Position numbers and translations under genes: made by a program
Part shown: positions 1-10,150 of the stretch, one piece after another
Position numbering within the stretch: position 1 is the first letter of the stretch
Layout: every line of letters begins with the position of its first letter
Notes under the pieces: model-generated
What the model was told of the DNA's origin: nothing
Seen by the model: only the letters and a program-made list of their open reading frames with translations
The model's database searches: none
DNA from: Planctomycetota bacterium
GTDB lineage: Bacteria; Planctomycetota; Phycisphaerae; Phycisphaerales; Phycisphaeraceae
Assembly: GCA_026386955.1 (NCBI GenBank)
Contig: JAPLMQ010000279.1
Location: forward strand, 1-57,223
Direction: 5' to 3'
DNA length: 57,223 nt

Positions 1-204
1 GGATACTGTTACTGAATCCGCCTTCTCTCCCATCAAGCCCTTGGCTTTGGCAACCGCCAGGCGTTCGGAAGCTTCGGTGAAGCGGAAGCCGGTAGCGATG
101 ATCCGCCATCGTTCATCCTTGCCGCGGGCTAGTCCGTCGATCAACTCCCCCCATGTCGTCCGATACGGCTTTTGCGGTCTTCCTGCTTTGCCTTGAACGG
201 TCAT
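1..204 (-). CDS. Hypothetical protein, N-terminal part, cut by the window edge
   Basis: An open frame runs from an ATG at 204 off the left edge, giving 68 residues beginning MTVQGKAGRPQKPYRTTWGE. It is hydrophilic and basic, with GRPQKPYRTT near the start. No family is recognised. The density of Arg and Lys and the absence of a signal peptide suggest a cytoplasmic, possibly nucleic-acid-binding protein, but this is weak. No clear ribosome binding site precedes the ATG. It is divergent from the gene starting at 381, with an AT-rich gap between them. Confidence 0.45.
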   Translation of the reverse strand, partial: MTVQGKAGRPQKPYRTTWGELIDGLARGKDERWRIIATGFRFTEASERLAVAKAKGLMGEKADSVTVS

Positions 205-380
205 GCGTCGAGCCTTTACGTTAGAATTGCCGACAATTCCCGGTATCTGTCGAACCCTGTCGGATGACGGACCAATTTCCGATGGAACAACGTTAACAGC
301 ATGTTGAAAAAATGGCGAATATTGTGGCAAAAATGCAAAAATGCTGATTGTAAGTGTCTTTAAAATAACAACTTAATTTT

Positions 381-1331
381 ATGCGAGAGTATAGCCGATA
401 CCGGGAGATGCTGACGCGGCTGGCGCTGCCCGCCCTGCGCGAGGCGATCGCCGCCGAGAGTTCCGGGGGAACCGGCGGTTCCGGGGGGCTGTCGGTCGTG
501 CAGGGAGCCGTCCCTGCGGCCCTGCTGCTCCGCGACGATCCTTCGCTCCACCCGGCCCTGGCCCGCGGGCTGGAGAACCTCGCCTCGCTGGCGGGCCCCG
601 CCTTCTCGCCCGCGATCGCCGCCCCCGCCCCGGCCGACCCTGCCCTGCGCGACCCCGCGGGGCACAGCCGAAAGGTCTATTTCCCGCTCGTGCTGCACCT
701 GCATCTCGCCGCGACGCTCGCGCGGCAGGCGACGCTCCCGCGCGCGGTGCTCGAGGCCTGCGCCGCCGCGGTCCCCGCCGCCACCGCCTCGGCCCGCCGG
801 ATCGAGGCGCACGTCCACGCCCCGCCGCCGCCGGCGCTCACGACGCTCGCGCTCTGGCAGGCGCTCTGCCTGCACGAGGCCGCGGCCGTGCTCGGCGCCC
901 AAGAGAGCCTCGCCCCTGATGAGGAACTCGGGCCGATCGACGCCGCGGTGAGCCAGATCGTCGCCCGCCCGGGGCCCGACGGCTCGCTCCACCCGCGCGA
1001 CGCCGAGGAATCGCTCGACGCCTGGACCTACCGGGAACTCTCGGGCCTCCACGCCTTGGCCGCCTTGGCCCTCGCCCGGCGGAACGCCGAGTGGTCCGCC
1101 CGCGTGGAGCAGATCGCGCTGCACCACCTCGACAACACCCAGCCCGACCACACCACCAGCCAGCCCTGGGCGCTCTTCGCCTTCCTCTGGTCGCCCAAGA
1201 CGCGCGTCTTTGCCGAACAGCAGATCCACGACGCCACCGCCCAGGGCGCGATCGACGGCCACGGGCTCGACGCCCTCCCGGCAATGCTGCTCGCCGACGC
1301 TGTGGCGAGTTTGTCGGACTTCCTGGGCTGA
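381..1331 (+). CDS. Conserved-looking hypothetical helical protein
   Basis: The 316-residue product is Ala/Leu rich and mostly helical, with no signal peptide or membrane segment. The middle is Ala/Pro rich. The C-terminal third (YRELSGLHALAALALARRN, then a HHLDNTQPDHTTSQPW stretch) looks most constrained, with several His, Asp and Trp residues. Codon use is strongly GC at third positions, which supports coding. No function is assigned. The ATG at 381 has no good Shine-Dalgarno; an in-frame ATG at 408 preceded by GGGAG is an alternative start. Confidence 0.6.
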   Translation: MREYSRYREMLTRLALPALREAIAAESSGGTGGSGGLSVVQGAVPAALLLRDDPSLHPALARGLENLASLAGPAFSPAIAAPAPADPALRDPAGHSRKVYFPLVLHLHLAATLARQATLPRAVLEACAAAVPAATASARRIEAHVHAPPPPALTTLALWQALCLHEAAAVLGAQESLAPDEELGPIDAAVSQIVARPGPDGSLHPRDAEESLDAWTYRELSGLHALAALALARRNAEWSARVEQIALHHLDNTQPDHTTSQPWALFAFLWSPKTRVFAEQQIHDATAQGAIDGHGLDALPAMLLADAVASLSDFLG

Positions 1332-1397
1332 GTGCGGCGGGGTCCGCGATGTCGAAGACCGCAGCGAAAAAGTGGACGCCCTGTTGAAACGCTCTTG

Positions 1398-1457
1398 TCT
1401 GATCAGAGACGGGGACTGTGTCCCCGAAGTCAAGGCGAGGCGGTACTCCGCCGCGCG
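1398..1457. repeat. Repeat family A, single arm
   Basis: This arm begins TCTGATCAGAGACGGGGACT and carries the family signature GGCGGTACTCCGCC. The same arm occurs twice in each of the full copies at 55620 and 56775. Here the right arm is missing and family B follows directly. Confidence 0.7.
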
Positions 1458-1468
1458 AATCCTTTCAT

Positions 1469-1590
1469 GTAGGGTGGCGCTGAGCGTACTCGCGAAGCCC
1501 ACCGGCGCGGCGCACGACATGCTTGGCCGCGCCCGAACGACGGAAACCCAACCGGTGGGCTTCGCGGAGTACCGCTCAGCGCCACCCTAC
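1469..1590. repeat. Repeat family B, full inverted pair
   Basis: The left arm (from GTAGGGTGGCGCTGAGCG) and right arm (to CGCTCAGCGCCACCCTAC) are inverted copies of about 39 bp around a ~44-bp centre. Related arms occur at 33716, 46673, 55903 and 57061. The element lies between the 381 gene and pckG, and both arms would fold into a long hairpin in RNA. Confidence 0.75.
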
Positions 1591-1792
1591 GCGGATGGGG
1601 CATGCGGATCGTCGCCGCGAGACCGGCACGTCGCGCGGGCGGGTCTGGGGCACGTAGTTCCGCCTTTAGGCGGGCATTTCTCTTGTTCCCCGCGGGTGCC
1701 AATGCCCCACGAGGGAGAGGCGGCCAGAAAGACCTCGCCGCAGCATGGCATTCGCACGGAGATCAAATGGAATCCGTAAGTGTATTTCCGAC

Positions 1793-1820
1793 TTGTTTAT
1801 CCTTTGATTGAACTTAGAAT
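1793..1820 (+). promoter_or_regulatory. Candidate sigma70-type promoter of pckG
   Basis: TTGTTT (1793-1798) and TAGAAT (1815-1820) are separated by 16 bp, ending 19 bp before the ATG, with a CAGGAG ribosome binding site between. It lies in a locally AT-rich patch. Only the motif match supports it. Confidence 0.4.
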
Positions 1821-1839
1821 CGCGTCAGGAGTATCCCCC

Positions 1840-3753
1840 ATGCCCTACACCAAGATCATCGGCGGCGAAGTCTTCCGGCACGACGGCGCCAGCCTCGCCG
1901 AGCAGCAGCGGTCCGTCGCCCAGAAGTTCACCCGCAACGCGCGCCTCCTCCAGTGGGTCGAGGAGATGGTCGACCTCTGCCGGCCCGACATCGTCCACTG
2001 GTGCGACGGCTCGACGCTCGAGTACGACTTCCTCAGCGCCCTGATGGTCGAGACCGGCACCTACATCAAGCTCGACGAGGTCAAGCGCCCCAACAGCTAC
2101 TTCTGCCGGTCCGACCCGGCCGACGTCGCCCGCGTCGAGGACCGCACCTTCATCTGCTCGCAGCGCCCCGAGGACGCGGGCCCGACCAACAACTGGCGCA
2201 ACCCCGCCGAGATGCGCCACCTGCTGCACAACCTCTTCGAGGGCTCGATGCAGGGCAGGACGATGTACATCATCCCCTACTCCATGGGCCCCATCGGCTC
2301 GCCCATCGCCAAGATCGGCATCGAGATCACCGACTCGCCCTACGTCGTCTGCAACATGCACATCATGACCCGCGTGGGGCGCAATGTGCTGGAAGTCCTG
2401 GGCGACGACGGCGACTTCTGCCGCGGGCTCCACAGCGTCGGCGTCCCGCTCGGGAAGGAGCAGCCCGACTCCGCCTGGCCCTGCAACCCCGCCTCCCGGC
2501 ACATCGTCCACTTCCCCGAGACGCGCGAGATCATGTCCTTCGGCTCGGGCTACGGGGGCAACGCTCTCCTGGGAAAGAAGTGCTTCGCCCTGCGCATCGC
2601 CTCGGCCATGGCCCGCGACGAGGGCTGGCTGGCCGAGCACATGCTCATCCTCAAGCTCACCCCGCCTGCGGGCGATCCGGTCCGAAAAGACCCGATCTAC
2701 GTCGCCGGGGCCTTCCCCAGCGCCTGCGGCAAGACCAACCTCGCGATGATGACCCCCGCGCTCCCGGGCTGGAAGGTCGAGACCGTCGGCGACGACATCG
2801 CCTGGATGAAGTTCGACCCTTCCGACGGCCGGCTGCACGCCATCAACCCCGAGGCCGGGTTCTTCGGCGTCGCCCCCGGCACGTCGATGACGTCCAACCC
2901 CAACGCGATGGCGACCATCACGGCCGACAGCATCTTCACCAACGTCGCCCTCACCGGCGACGGGGACGTCTGGTGGGAGGAGATGACGCCCACGCCGCCC
3001 CCCTACTTGGTCGACTGGCTCCGCAGGCATTGGCACCCCGAGTCGGGGCGCAAGGCCGCCCACGCCAACGCGCGGTTCACCACCCGCGCCAGCCGCTGCC
3101 CGGTGATCGCGCCCGAGTGGGAGGACCCGCGCGGCGTGCCGATCTCGGCGATCCTCTTCGGCGGGCGACGCGCCTCGGTCGTCCCGCTCGTCATCGAATC
3201 CCTCTCCTGGCAGCACGGTGTCTTCCTCGGCTCGATCATGGCGAGCGAGAAGACCGCCGCCGCCGCGGGGAAGGTCGGCGTCCTTCGCCGCGACCCCATG
3301 GCCATGCTCCCCTTCTGCGGCTACCACATGGGCGACTACTTCGCCCATTGGCTCAAGATGGGACAGGCGACCACCCCCGACAAGCTCCCCCGCATCTTCC
3401 ACGTCAACTGGTTCCGCAAGGACGCGCAGGGCAAGTTCCTCTGGCCCGGCTACGGCGACAACGCCCGCGTCTTGAAGTGGATCTACGACCGCGTGCAGGC
3501 CGGCAAGGCCGACAAGGCCGAGTCGATGACCCCCACCGCCATCGGCGGACTGCCCGCGCCCGGCGCGCTCGATCTCTCGGACCTGAACATCGCTCCCGAT
3601 GCGATGGGCGAGTTGATGGCGATCAACGCTCAGGGCTGGCTGAACGAGCTTCCGCTCATCCGCGAGCACTTCGCCCAGTTCGGATCGCAGTTGCCCCAAG
3701 GCCTCCGCGATGAGTTGGTGGCTTTGGAACAGCGGCTGCGCAAGGCCCTTTGA
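1840..3753 (+). CDS. pckG: Phosphoenolpyruvate carboxykinase (GTP)
   Basis: This enzyme interconverts oxaloacetate plus GTP with phosphoenolpyruvate, CO2 and GDP, the entry step of gluconeogenesis, in the cytoplasm. The 637-residue length fits the GTP-dependent family (about 600-640), not the shorter ATP family. The nucleotide loop [13 protein letters not shown] has the reactive cysteine at residue 296 and lysine at 298. [19 protein letters not shown] is the family signature, and [12 protein letters not shown] and [10 protein letters not shown] are also typical. The ATG at 1840 follows CAGGAG; an upstream in-frame ATG at 1780 would add 20 unrelated residues. It appears monocistronic. Confidence 0.96.
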   Translation: MPYTKIIGGEVFRHDGASLAEQQRSVAQKFTRNARLLQWVEEMVDLCRPDIVHWCDGSTLEYDFLSALMVETGTYIKLDEVKRPNSYFCRSDPADVARVEDRTFICSQRPEDAGPTNNWRNPAEMRHLLHNLFEGSMQGRTMYIIPYSMGPIGSPIAKIGIEITDSPYVVCNMHIMTRVGRNVLEVLGDDGDFCRGLHSVGVPLGKEQPDSAWPCNPASRHIVHFPETREIMSFGSGYGGNALLGKKCFALRIASAMARDEGWLAEHMLILKLTPPAGDPVRKDPIYVAGAFPSACGKTNLAMMTPALPGWKVETVGDDIAWMKFDPSDGRLHAINPEAGFFGVAPGTSMTSNPNAMATITADSIFTNVALTGDGDVWWEEMTPTPPPYLVDWLRRHWHPESGRKAAHANARFTTRASRCPVIAPEWEDPRGVPISAILFGGRRASVVPLVIESLSWQHGVFLGSIMASEKTAAAAGKVGVLRRDPMAMLPFCGYHMGDYFAHWLKMGQATTPDKLPRIFHVNWFRKDAQGKFLWPGYGDNARVLKWIYDRVQAGKADKAESMTPTAIGGLPAPGALDLSDLNIAPDAMGELMAINAQGWLNELPLIREHFAQFGSQLPQGLRDELVALEQRLRKAL

Positions 3754-4132
3754 TCGCTGGGGTTGTCGATGACGGTGATTTTCGGCGGGCCGCTCTGCCG
3801 CACACGTGGCCGTGGGCCACGCCTCGCACGTCCATTCGCCATGGCCGATGTGTGACCCCCGTTCAATTCATATCCGAGCCTTCGAGCGATTTGGCATAGG
3901 TAAATCTCCTATGTCTGTTATACCCAAGCTCCCGATGAGCACTGTTCCGAACACGGGGTAACGTGGTTCCCATGGCCTTGGTCTCGAGGAGGAGGGGCCT
4001 CGCCCGCGACCACTGCGAGCGGGAGAATCAGGGGGGAGATGCAGGGGAGATCGAGGGGAGAAGCGGGAGGGAAACTCAAGTGTCCTTCCCAGAGGAAGAG
4101 AGGGCGAGACAGAAGGCCGGAGGCGAGATTGG

Positions 4133-4165
4133 AACCCTTGACTCGAATGAGTTGAGGGTTTTTTC
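4133..4165 (+). terminator. Strong intrinsic terminator
   Basis: A 12-bp stem (AACCCTTGACTC with GAGTTGAGGGTT, two G-U pairs) closes a GAAT loop and is followed by six T. It is 380 bp beyond the pckG stop, too far to be an ordinary pckG terminator, so it may end a long 3' UTR or an unrecognised small RNA. Confidence 0.8.
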
Positions 4166-4983
4166 TTGCGCCTATTTTCCATTGGGCGGGGATGCGGCGG
4201 CCCCCCGGAGACCCCCCGGAGACCTCTGGAGCCCCCCGGACTAGCCCCGGCAGACCCTCGGCGAACCCCTAGGTGGAACGACTCACAACGCGCATCGGGC
4301 GCGAGGCGTGGGTTGAACGGCGATCCGCAGCCATGCTTCGATCGAGGCGGAGCCGAGGCGGTCAATCAGACCACGGGGAGAGCCAGCGCGGGCCGGGAGG
4401 TCGACGCCGGCGTCATGTCGGCGGGCGCATTAGAGGGCAATTTCGGACACACCACCCTCGTTTTCAGGCGAAAAACGCACCTGGAATCTCGAAGAAAATT
4501 TTTCGCCGCGCCGAAAGACAAGGAGTTGCGCGCGGCTCCAAGGGGGTTTGTCCGGATTTGGCCGGACACTTGTGCGGGTCTTACGGGGGGAGAACTTTTT
4601 TTGTGCCCGCGTATGCCGGAGGCTCTCCGACCCGTCTGCCTCGGCGGTCCGCCACCGAGGGAAGGTCGCGCCGAGGGACTCGTTCGAGACGGGTCAGGGC
4701 GCGGGTCGGAAGCCCCCAGCCACTCGCGCCCGTGCCCGGCCGATGGCCCGGAAGTCGTTCCCGCAAATTGCAGGCGAAGCCGTTTTTCCACCGATCCTCC
4801 CCATGCATGCCTAGCCGCGGCCCACGACGACCGGGCACGGAACAAGGCTCGTTTCACTGTGTTTCGCCGTGATCGGAGGCCCGTTTCGCAGCCCCCCAGC
4901 CCTGCCAGGACGATGGCCGCATGCAATTCCCCGCGGGCGAAAGGCCGATCGAAAAAATTGCCACGTCGTTAAAACATCCCCAC

Positions 4984-5012
4984 TTGCAGCCGACCCGACC
5001 CTGCTGTAGACT
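4984..5012 (+). promoter_or_regulatory. Candidate promoter of the secretin gene
   Basis: TTGCAG (4984-4989) and TAGACT (5007-5012) are 17 bp apart, about 160 bp upstream of the secretin start. This is a motif match only. Confidence 0.35.
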
Positions 5013-5172
5013 GCCAGAGTGACCGGGGGGGTCCCAACATGCGGCTCTGCGGTGGCGTCCATTTTTCCTGATGACTGTCTCGTGATCTCAGTCCCGTGAT
5101 CTCCATCCATGGATCTGCGGCGGGTCACCACCCCTCGCGGGATCCACTGGCCACGCGACCAGGAGGCGTCCT

Positions 5173-8100
5173 TTGCGACACCGGCACTCTTTGCTCGTCC
5201 TCTCCCTGTCGGCTTCGTTCCTTGTCGGCGCGGGGGCGATCCCCCTGCAGGCCGATGAGGGGCAGCCCAACGACGCCACCGCCGACCAGCTCTTTGAACA
5301 GGGCATCCAGCTCTATTCGAAGGGCGACGTCGCGGGAGCCCAGAAGATCTTCCGCCGGATCGACCCGGTGCAGTTGAGCAAGGACAAGCGGGTCAAGCTC
5401 ACGGAGCTTGTGCAGTCCGATGTCACCCGCCTCCTCGCCGATGCCGCCGAGGCCCAGAAGAGCGGCGACAGCGCCAAGGCGCTCAAGCTGTATCAGGCCG
5501 CCTCGACCAGCCCGACCGCGACGGACGGCCAGCGCGAGACCGCCAACGCGCGCCTCGCCGACCTGAAGCGCGACGCCAACGCCAGCCTCGCCCGTTCGCG
5601 GGCGATCGTCGACGACGCCGGCACGGACATCAAGGCCGGACGCCTCGACGCCGCCGAGGCGAAGCTCAAGGCCGTGAAGGCCAACGGGCAGGACCTGGGC
5701 TTCTACGACAATCAGCGCATCGACCAACAGCTCGCCCAGATCGCCGAGCGTCGCCGCGCCGCCGCGGCCGCCCCCGCCCCCTCGACCCAGCCCGCCGCGG
5801 CCCCTGCCGCCAAGCCCGCCCCGGCCGCCGCTGCGGCTCCGGCCCCCGCGCCCAAGGCTGCGCCGGTGACCATCGCCCCGCCGGTCGCCGAGGCCGACGC
5901 ACTGACGGAATCCCGCCGGATCGTCGCCCAGGCCAAGCTCGCCGAGGCCAAGGCCGCCGAGCAGTCCAACGACTACCGCAAGGCCACGCAGCTCTACGAA
6001 GAGTCGCTCCGTCTCGATCCCGCCAACGCCCAGACGAAGACCGCGATGGCCGCGGCCCAGGCGAAGGCCAACGCCGACGTCGCCCCCCGTGGCCTGCTCG
6101 ACAGCGGCATCGCCACCGAGGAGATCCGCCGCTCGTCCACCACGGCCGAGTTCCGCAACTTCATGGGCCGGGCCGACGAGCTGGTCAAGGCCCGCAACTA
6201 CCCCGCCGCCGCCGAGGCCGTCAGCCAGGCCAAGATGATCCTGGACTCCAACAAGCAACTGCTCAACCCCACGCAGTACATCGCCCTCCGCGAGGAGGCG
6301 ACGAACCTGGGCGCCAAGATCAAGAACGACCAGACCATCGCCCAGGCCGCCCAGACCAAGAAGATCGAATCGGACCGCTTCACGGAAGGCCAGATCCGGA
6401 AGATCATGGCCCTGAACGAGCAGAACGACGAGGTCCAGCGCCTCCTCAAGCGGGCGGGCGAGCTCCGCAAGGAGCAGAACTACGACAAGGCGCTTGAGCT
6501 GGTCAACCAAGCCCTCTTCCTCCAGCCCAACAACGCCGCCGCCTCGGCGATGAAGGAGATGATCGAGGACTCGAGCCTCTACGTCCGCACCCGCGAGCTG
6601 ATGCGGGCCCGCGACCTGAAGTTCGCCCAGCACCGCGTCGAGAGCCTCGAGGCGGCCCTGCCCTACACCGAGCTGATGACCTACCCGCCCGATTGGCCGG
6701 AGCTCACCGCCCTGCGCCTCAGCGAGCTCGAGGACGTCGCGGGCGACTCGGAGGCCAACCGCCGCGTGCTCTCGAAGCTCCAGGAGCCGATCCCGGTGAA
6801 TTTCGAGGGCAACAAGTTCATGACGGTGATCGACTACTTCAAGAACACCACCGGCCTTGACTTCGACGTCAAGACCGCCCGCCTGAGCGACGCGGGCATC
6901 GACACCGACACCCCCGTCACCGCCCAGTTCGCCTCGGTCCCCGCGGAGAAGGCCCTCCGCACCATCCTCGACAACCTCTCGCCCCCCAACGACCGCGCCC
7001 GCCACCTCGACTATTCGATCTCCGAAGGCACCGTCAAGGTCTCCACCCACGAAGACCTCACCTCGGAGGACAACCTCGAACTGCGCGTCTACGACGTCCG
7101 CGACCTGCTCATCGAGACCTCGCCCGTGCAGGGCGGCGCTCCCGCGGCCACCCCGGCCGGCGGCGCCGCTCCCGCCCGCGGCGGCGGCCTCTTCCCCGCT
7201 GCAGGCGGCGGTGGCGGCGGCGGTGGCGCCGCGACGGGCGACCGCTCCGGCTCACTCGGCCGGCTCAAGGAACGCATCTACGCCAACGTCGGCTACACCG
7301 AGGACTGGAAGGAGACCTCCGGCAGCGGCAAGTCCACCATCGAGGACTACAACTTCAACCTCCTCGTCCGCTCCACCGCCAGCAACCACAAGAAGATCCG
7401 CGACCTCCTGGCCCTCCTCCGCTCCACCCGCTCCATCCAGATCACCGTCGAATCCCGCCTCCTCTTCGTCAACCAGGGCTTCCTCGACGAGTTCGGCATG
7501 GACGTCGACGTCCAGATCAACAACCTGGGCAAGAAGTGGGGCCCCATCAAGATCGGGCAGGACTCGGTGGGCTTCACCCCCGTGACCTCCGACCAGATCA
7601 CCCGCCCCGGCAGCTCCAGCGGCTCCGGCAGCTCCACCTCCGGCAGCACCACGGGCAGCACGACCGGCGGCAGCACCTCCGGCACCTCCGGCTCCGGCGG
7701 GGCCACCCCCATCGGCGGCCAGACCTTCGCCCCCGGCACCGGTTTCAGCTCCACCGGCAACGCCTTCGACTTCGGCGTCTCCTACCTCGACGACCTCCAG
7801 GTCAACCTCCTCCTCAAGGCGACCCAGGTCTCCACCCGCTCCGTCTCGCTCACCGCCCCCCGCGTGACCTTCACCAACGGCGCGGGCGGCAACGTCAGCG
7901 TCACCCAGGAGTCCCAGGGCGTCACCGGCCAGTCCGCCACCCCCGGCACCAACAACGTCAACAACCAGATCGGCACCATCGGCGGCAAGCCCGCGGGCGT
8001 CGGCTTCGGCGTCAACGGCACCGTCACCAGCGACCGCCGCTACGTCATCCTCGAGCTGGGCAACCTCAGCCTCACCGAGCAGGTCAAGCGAAAGGTCCAG

Positions 8101-8502
8101 GTCGTCCAGCCCGGCGGCAACCTCCAGAACAACGGCACGGGCAACAACCAGAACCAGACCGGCATCACCCAGCAGCCCCTCTCGCAGGACATCGACGTCG
8201 CCGACACCAACACCACCAGCATCAGCACCACCGTCACCGTCCCCGACAAGGGCACCCTCCTCCTGGGCGGGCAGCGCCTCGTCAAGGACGTCGAGGTCGA
8301 GGCCGGCGTCCCCGTCCTCTCCAAGATCCCCATCCTCCAGCGCCTCTTCACCAACCGCAGCTCCGTCCGCGACGAGAAGGTCCTCATCGTCCTCATCAAG
8401 CCCACCATCCTGATCACCAGCGAGCAGGAGGAGAAGCTCTTCCCCGGCCTGCTGCAGGACCCCCAGAAGTACAACGTCGGCCGCGTGGGCATGGGCAACT
8501 AA
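5173..8502 (+). CDS. Secretin (type II secretion / type IV pilus GspD-PilQ type) with N-terminal TPR region
   Basis: This is a predicted outer-membrane channel subunit of 1109 residues. It uses a TTG start with a full AGGAGG ribosome binding site. Residues 1-28 form a signal peptide. Residues 35-520 are helical TPR-like repeats interrupted by an Ala/Pro linker (about 197-240, containing STQPA). An N-domain (about 530-640) follows. Gly-rich (670-686) and Ser/Gly/Thr-rich (810-846) stretches flank the start of the secretin core. The C-terminal core has the family marks VPDKGTLLLGG and VPVLSKIPILQRLFTNR (near 1050-1070), then KVLIVLIKPTIL. No gspE, gspF or pilQ partner is adjacent, so the system served is unknown. 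Confidence 0.88.
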   Translation: MRHRHSLLVLSLSASFLVGAGAIPLQADEGQPNDATADQLFEQGIQLYSKGDVAGAQKIFRRIDPVQLSKDKRVKLTELVQSDVTRLLADAAEAQKSGDSAKALKLYQAASTSPTATDGQRETANARLADLKRDANASLARSRAIVDDAGTDIKAGRLDAAEAKLKAVKANGQDLGFYDNQRIDQQLAQIAERRRAAAAAPAPSTQPAAAPAAKPAPAAAAAPAPAPKAAPVTIAPPVAEADALTESRRIVAQAKLAEAKAAEQSNDYRKATQLYEESLRLDPANAQTKTAMAAAQAKANADVAPRGLLDSGIATEEIRRSSTTAEFRNFMGRADELVKARNYPAAAEAVSQAKMILDSNKQLLNPTQYIALREEATNLGAKIKNDQTIAQAAQTKKIESDRFTEGQIRKIMALNEQNDEVQRLLKRAGELRKEQNYDKALELVNQALFLQPNNAAASAMKEMIEDSSLYVRTRELMRARDLKFAQHRVESLEAALPYTELMTYPPDWPELTALRLSELEDVAGDSEANRRVLSKLQEPIPVNFEGNKFMTVIDYFKNTTGLDFDVKTARLSDAGIDTDTPVTAQFASVPAEKALRTILDNLSPPNDRARHLDYSISEGTVKVSTHEDLTSEDNLELRVYDVRDLLIETSPVQGGAPAATPAGGAAPARGGGLFPAAGGGGGGGGAATGDRSGSLGRLKERIYANVGYTEDWKETSGSGKSTIEDYNFNLLVRSTASNHKKIRDLLALLRSTRSIQITVESRLLFVNQGFLDEFGMDVDVQINNLGKKWGPIKIGQDSVGFTPVTSDQITRPGSSSGSGSSTSGSTTGSTTGGSTSGTSGSGGATPIGGQTFAPGTGFSSTGNAFDFGVSYLDDLQVNLLLKATQVSTRSVSLTAPRVTFTNGAGGNVSVTQESQGVTGQSATPGTNNVNNQIGTIGGKPAGVGFGVNGTVTSDRRYVILELGNLSLTEQVKRKVQVVQPGGNLQNNGTGNNQNQTGITQQPLSQDIDVADTNTTSISTTVTVPDKGTLLLGGQRLVKDVEVEAGVPVLSKIPILQRLFTNRSSVRDEKVLIVLIKPTILITSEQEEKLFPGLLQDPQKYNVGRVGMGN

Positions 8503-8531
8503 GCCCGCCGACCGCCGTGATCGCGACCCTC

Positions 8532-8560
8532 AAGGGCCGGCCCAGCGCCGGCTCTTTTTC
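8532..8560 (+). terminator. Intrinsic terminator of the secretin gene
   Basis: AAGGGCCGG pairs with CCGGCTCTT around a seven-base loop and runs into a T tract, 30 bp after the secretin stop. Confidence 0.75.
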
Positions 8561-8643
8561 ATTCCCGAGCAACACATGCCTCGGGTGCTGTGGCATGCGA
8601 CCATCACAAACGGGCGTCCACGACCCCTCGGCGATTTCACGTT

Positions 8644-8834
8644 GCCTGGTGCCACATGTCACCGTACTCGTGACATGTGTCTTGGAACGACGTGCAATTC
8701 ACAGCCGACAAGGGAGGCCGACAACCCTTGTATCACCGGCTTTCGATGGCGGGACAACGAGGTTGCCACAAGGCCATGGCGCCTCCGCTCACCGGCACAT
8801 GCCACGAGTACGATGACATGTGGCGCCAGAGACG
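8644..8834. repeat. Repeat family C, inverted pair (MITE-like)
   Basis: The arms at 8648-8690 and 8795-8831 are inverted copies of a ~40-bp unit. Each unit is itself a hairpin: CACATGTCA and TGACATGTG around a conserved nine-base loop TCGTACTCG (C in place of the first T in the left arm). The ~100 bp between the arms shows no gene. Single copies occur at 13003 and 56692. No transposase is nearby. Confidence 0.75.
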
Positions 8835-8921
8835 GGCTTTCCGGCGGCTGCCGGCTTTGAGTTTGCGGGGCGCGCGGGGGACAGCAACAAGGCATCCTCA
8901 CCGCGCACCCGGCCCGCCCGC

Positions 8922-10058
8922 TCAGCCCGCCTTCTTCGGGTCGCTGCGCTCCAGCACCGCGAGCAGGACCAGCACCGAGGCGCTCTGCCCCGCCGCCACC
9001 GCCGCCTGCCAGCCCTCGAGCGAGCCGAGGGTGACGCCCGCCAGCCCCGTCGCGACCGTGCAGAGCCAGATGACGATCACCGCCGCCCTCTTGCTCAGCC
9101 CCTTGCGGACGAGCCGGTGCGAGAAGTGATTCTGGTCACCCACGAAGGGGCTCTTGCCCTGGGCGAGGCGGATGAGGGTGACGCTGGTGAAGTCGTAGAG
9201 AGGGACCGCGAGCACCATCAGCGGCATGAGCACGCCGTACCACCGCCCGGGCGTGTGGGCGGCGTGCGAGTCGAAGTAGGTCGTGCGGATGCTCAGGATC
9301 GCCAGCAGCAGCCCCAGGACCAGCGAGCCGCCGTCGCCCATGAAGACCTTGGCGGGCGGGAAGTTGAATACCAAAAAGCCCAGCAGCGCCCCCAGCAGGA
9401 GGGCGGCCAAGGCGGCGACGAACCATTGCCCGCCGATGAGCGTCGCGGCAAGGTAGAGGGCGGCGCAGATCGCCCCGATCCCACCCGAGAGGCCGTCCAT
9501 GTTGTCGAGGAAGTTCATCGCGTTGGTGACCACGACGATCCAGACGACGCTCAGGGCGACGCTCAGGACGTCGCCGGGCAGGCCATAGCTGCGCCCGAGG
9601 AACTCGAAGATCCGCATCTCGCAGAAGGCTGCGAGGGCCGTGGCGACGAGGAGTTGGACGCCCAGCTTGCTGAACGGGCCGAGGCGCTTGCGGTCGTCGA
9701 TGAGGCCCAAGACGTGCAGGACGATGACCGCCGCGAGGATGCCCAGCGCCATCGGCGTGTGGCGGCGGAGACCGGCGATGTGGGGCCCGACCGGGGAAAG
9801 CCACCCGCGCCACGTCGCCTCGGGGGCGAGCCAGATCACCGCCAAGCCCAGCGAGAGCGGCACGACGATCGAGAGCACGATGGCGATCCCGCCGGTGTTG
9901 GGGATCGGGCGGGCATGGTCCTTCCGCCCGGCGATCGGCCCGGGCGCGTCGGGGATGTCGAGCTGCCCGAGCCGCCGTCCAAGCCCGATCAGCCAGCCCG
10001 TCAGGGGAAGGCTCAGGGCGAGGGAGACGAAGGTGAGCAGGACGCAGATCAGCCGCAT
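8922..10058 (-). CDS. Undecaprenyl-phosphate sugar-1-phosphate transferase (WecA/MraY family, GT4)
   Basis: This membrane enzyme moves a sugar-1-phosphate (usually GlcNAc) from its UDP carrier to undecaprenyl phosphate, starting O-antigen, teichoic acid or exopolysaccharide synthesis. The 378 residues have about ten membrane helices. Family motifs run in order: PNTGGIAI near the N-terminus, an Asp-rich LIDDRKRLGPF, the catalytic NAMNFLDNMDGLSGG, VFMGDGGSLVLG, and the substrate-loop DQNHFSHRLVRKG. The missing murein-specific C-terminal signature favours WecA/TagO over MraY. The sugar substrate cannot be told from sequence. It follows the FG-GAP gene on the same strand but is separated from it by a hairpin at 10119. 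Confidence 0.9.
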   Translation of the reverse strand: MRLICVLLTFVSLALSLPLTGWLIGLGRRLGQLDIPDAPGPIAGRKDHARPIPNTGGIAIVLSIVVPLSLGLAVIWLAPEATWRGWLSPVGPHIAGLRRHTPMALGILAAVIVLHVLGLIDDRKRLGPFSKLGVQLLVATALAAFCEMRIFEFLGRSYGLPGDVLSVALSVVWIVVVTNAMNFLDNMDGLSGGIGAICAALYLAATLIGGQWFVAALAALLLGALLGFLVFNFPPAKVFMGDGGSLVLGLLLAILSIRTTYFDSHAAHTPGRWYGVLMPLMVLAVPLYDFTSVTLIRLAQGKSPFVGDQNHFSHRLVRKGLSKRAAVIVIWLCTVATGLAGVTLGSLEGWQAAVAAGQSASVLVLLAVLERSDPKKAG

Positions 10059-10118
10059 GGGGTCGTATTCTTCGGCGAGCGGCGCGGGGCGTCAAACAGA
10101 CGATGAACGCGAGACGCA

Positions 10119-10146
10119 AAGCCCAGGCTTCGCCATGCCTGGGCTT
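10119..10146. terminator. Repeat family D hairpin, probable terminator of the FG-GAP gene
   Basis: AAGCCCAGGC and GCCTGGGCTT pair perfectly around an eight-base loop, just past the leftward stop at 10151. The T tract is short (TTTGCG on the minus strand). The same stem recurs at 23333, 41906 and 48400. Confidence 0.6.
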
Positions 10147-10150
10147 CGCC

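Larger units (their letters stand above)
3754..5172. other. Long intergenic gap without a credible gene
   Basis: Every open frame here lacks periodic GC-third-position bias and recognisable protein features. The only clear structures are the terminator at 4133 and the promoter candidate at 4984. The stretch around 4200-4260 is rich in repeated CCCCGGAGACC-like words. A small RNA ending at the terminator is possible. Confidence 0.5.

Noticed and set aside
3868..4365. Minus-strand 165-codon frame in the pckG downstream gap
   Set aside because: No ribosome site, no codon periodicity, Pro/Arg/Ser noise, and it covers the terminator at 4133.
7180..7720. Simple-sequence Gly/Ser tracts in the secretin as a frameshift or phase-variation site
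   Set aside because: The frame stays open and the codons are mixed; such linkers are common in secretins.
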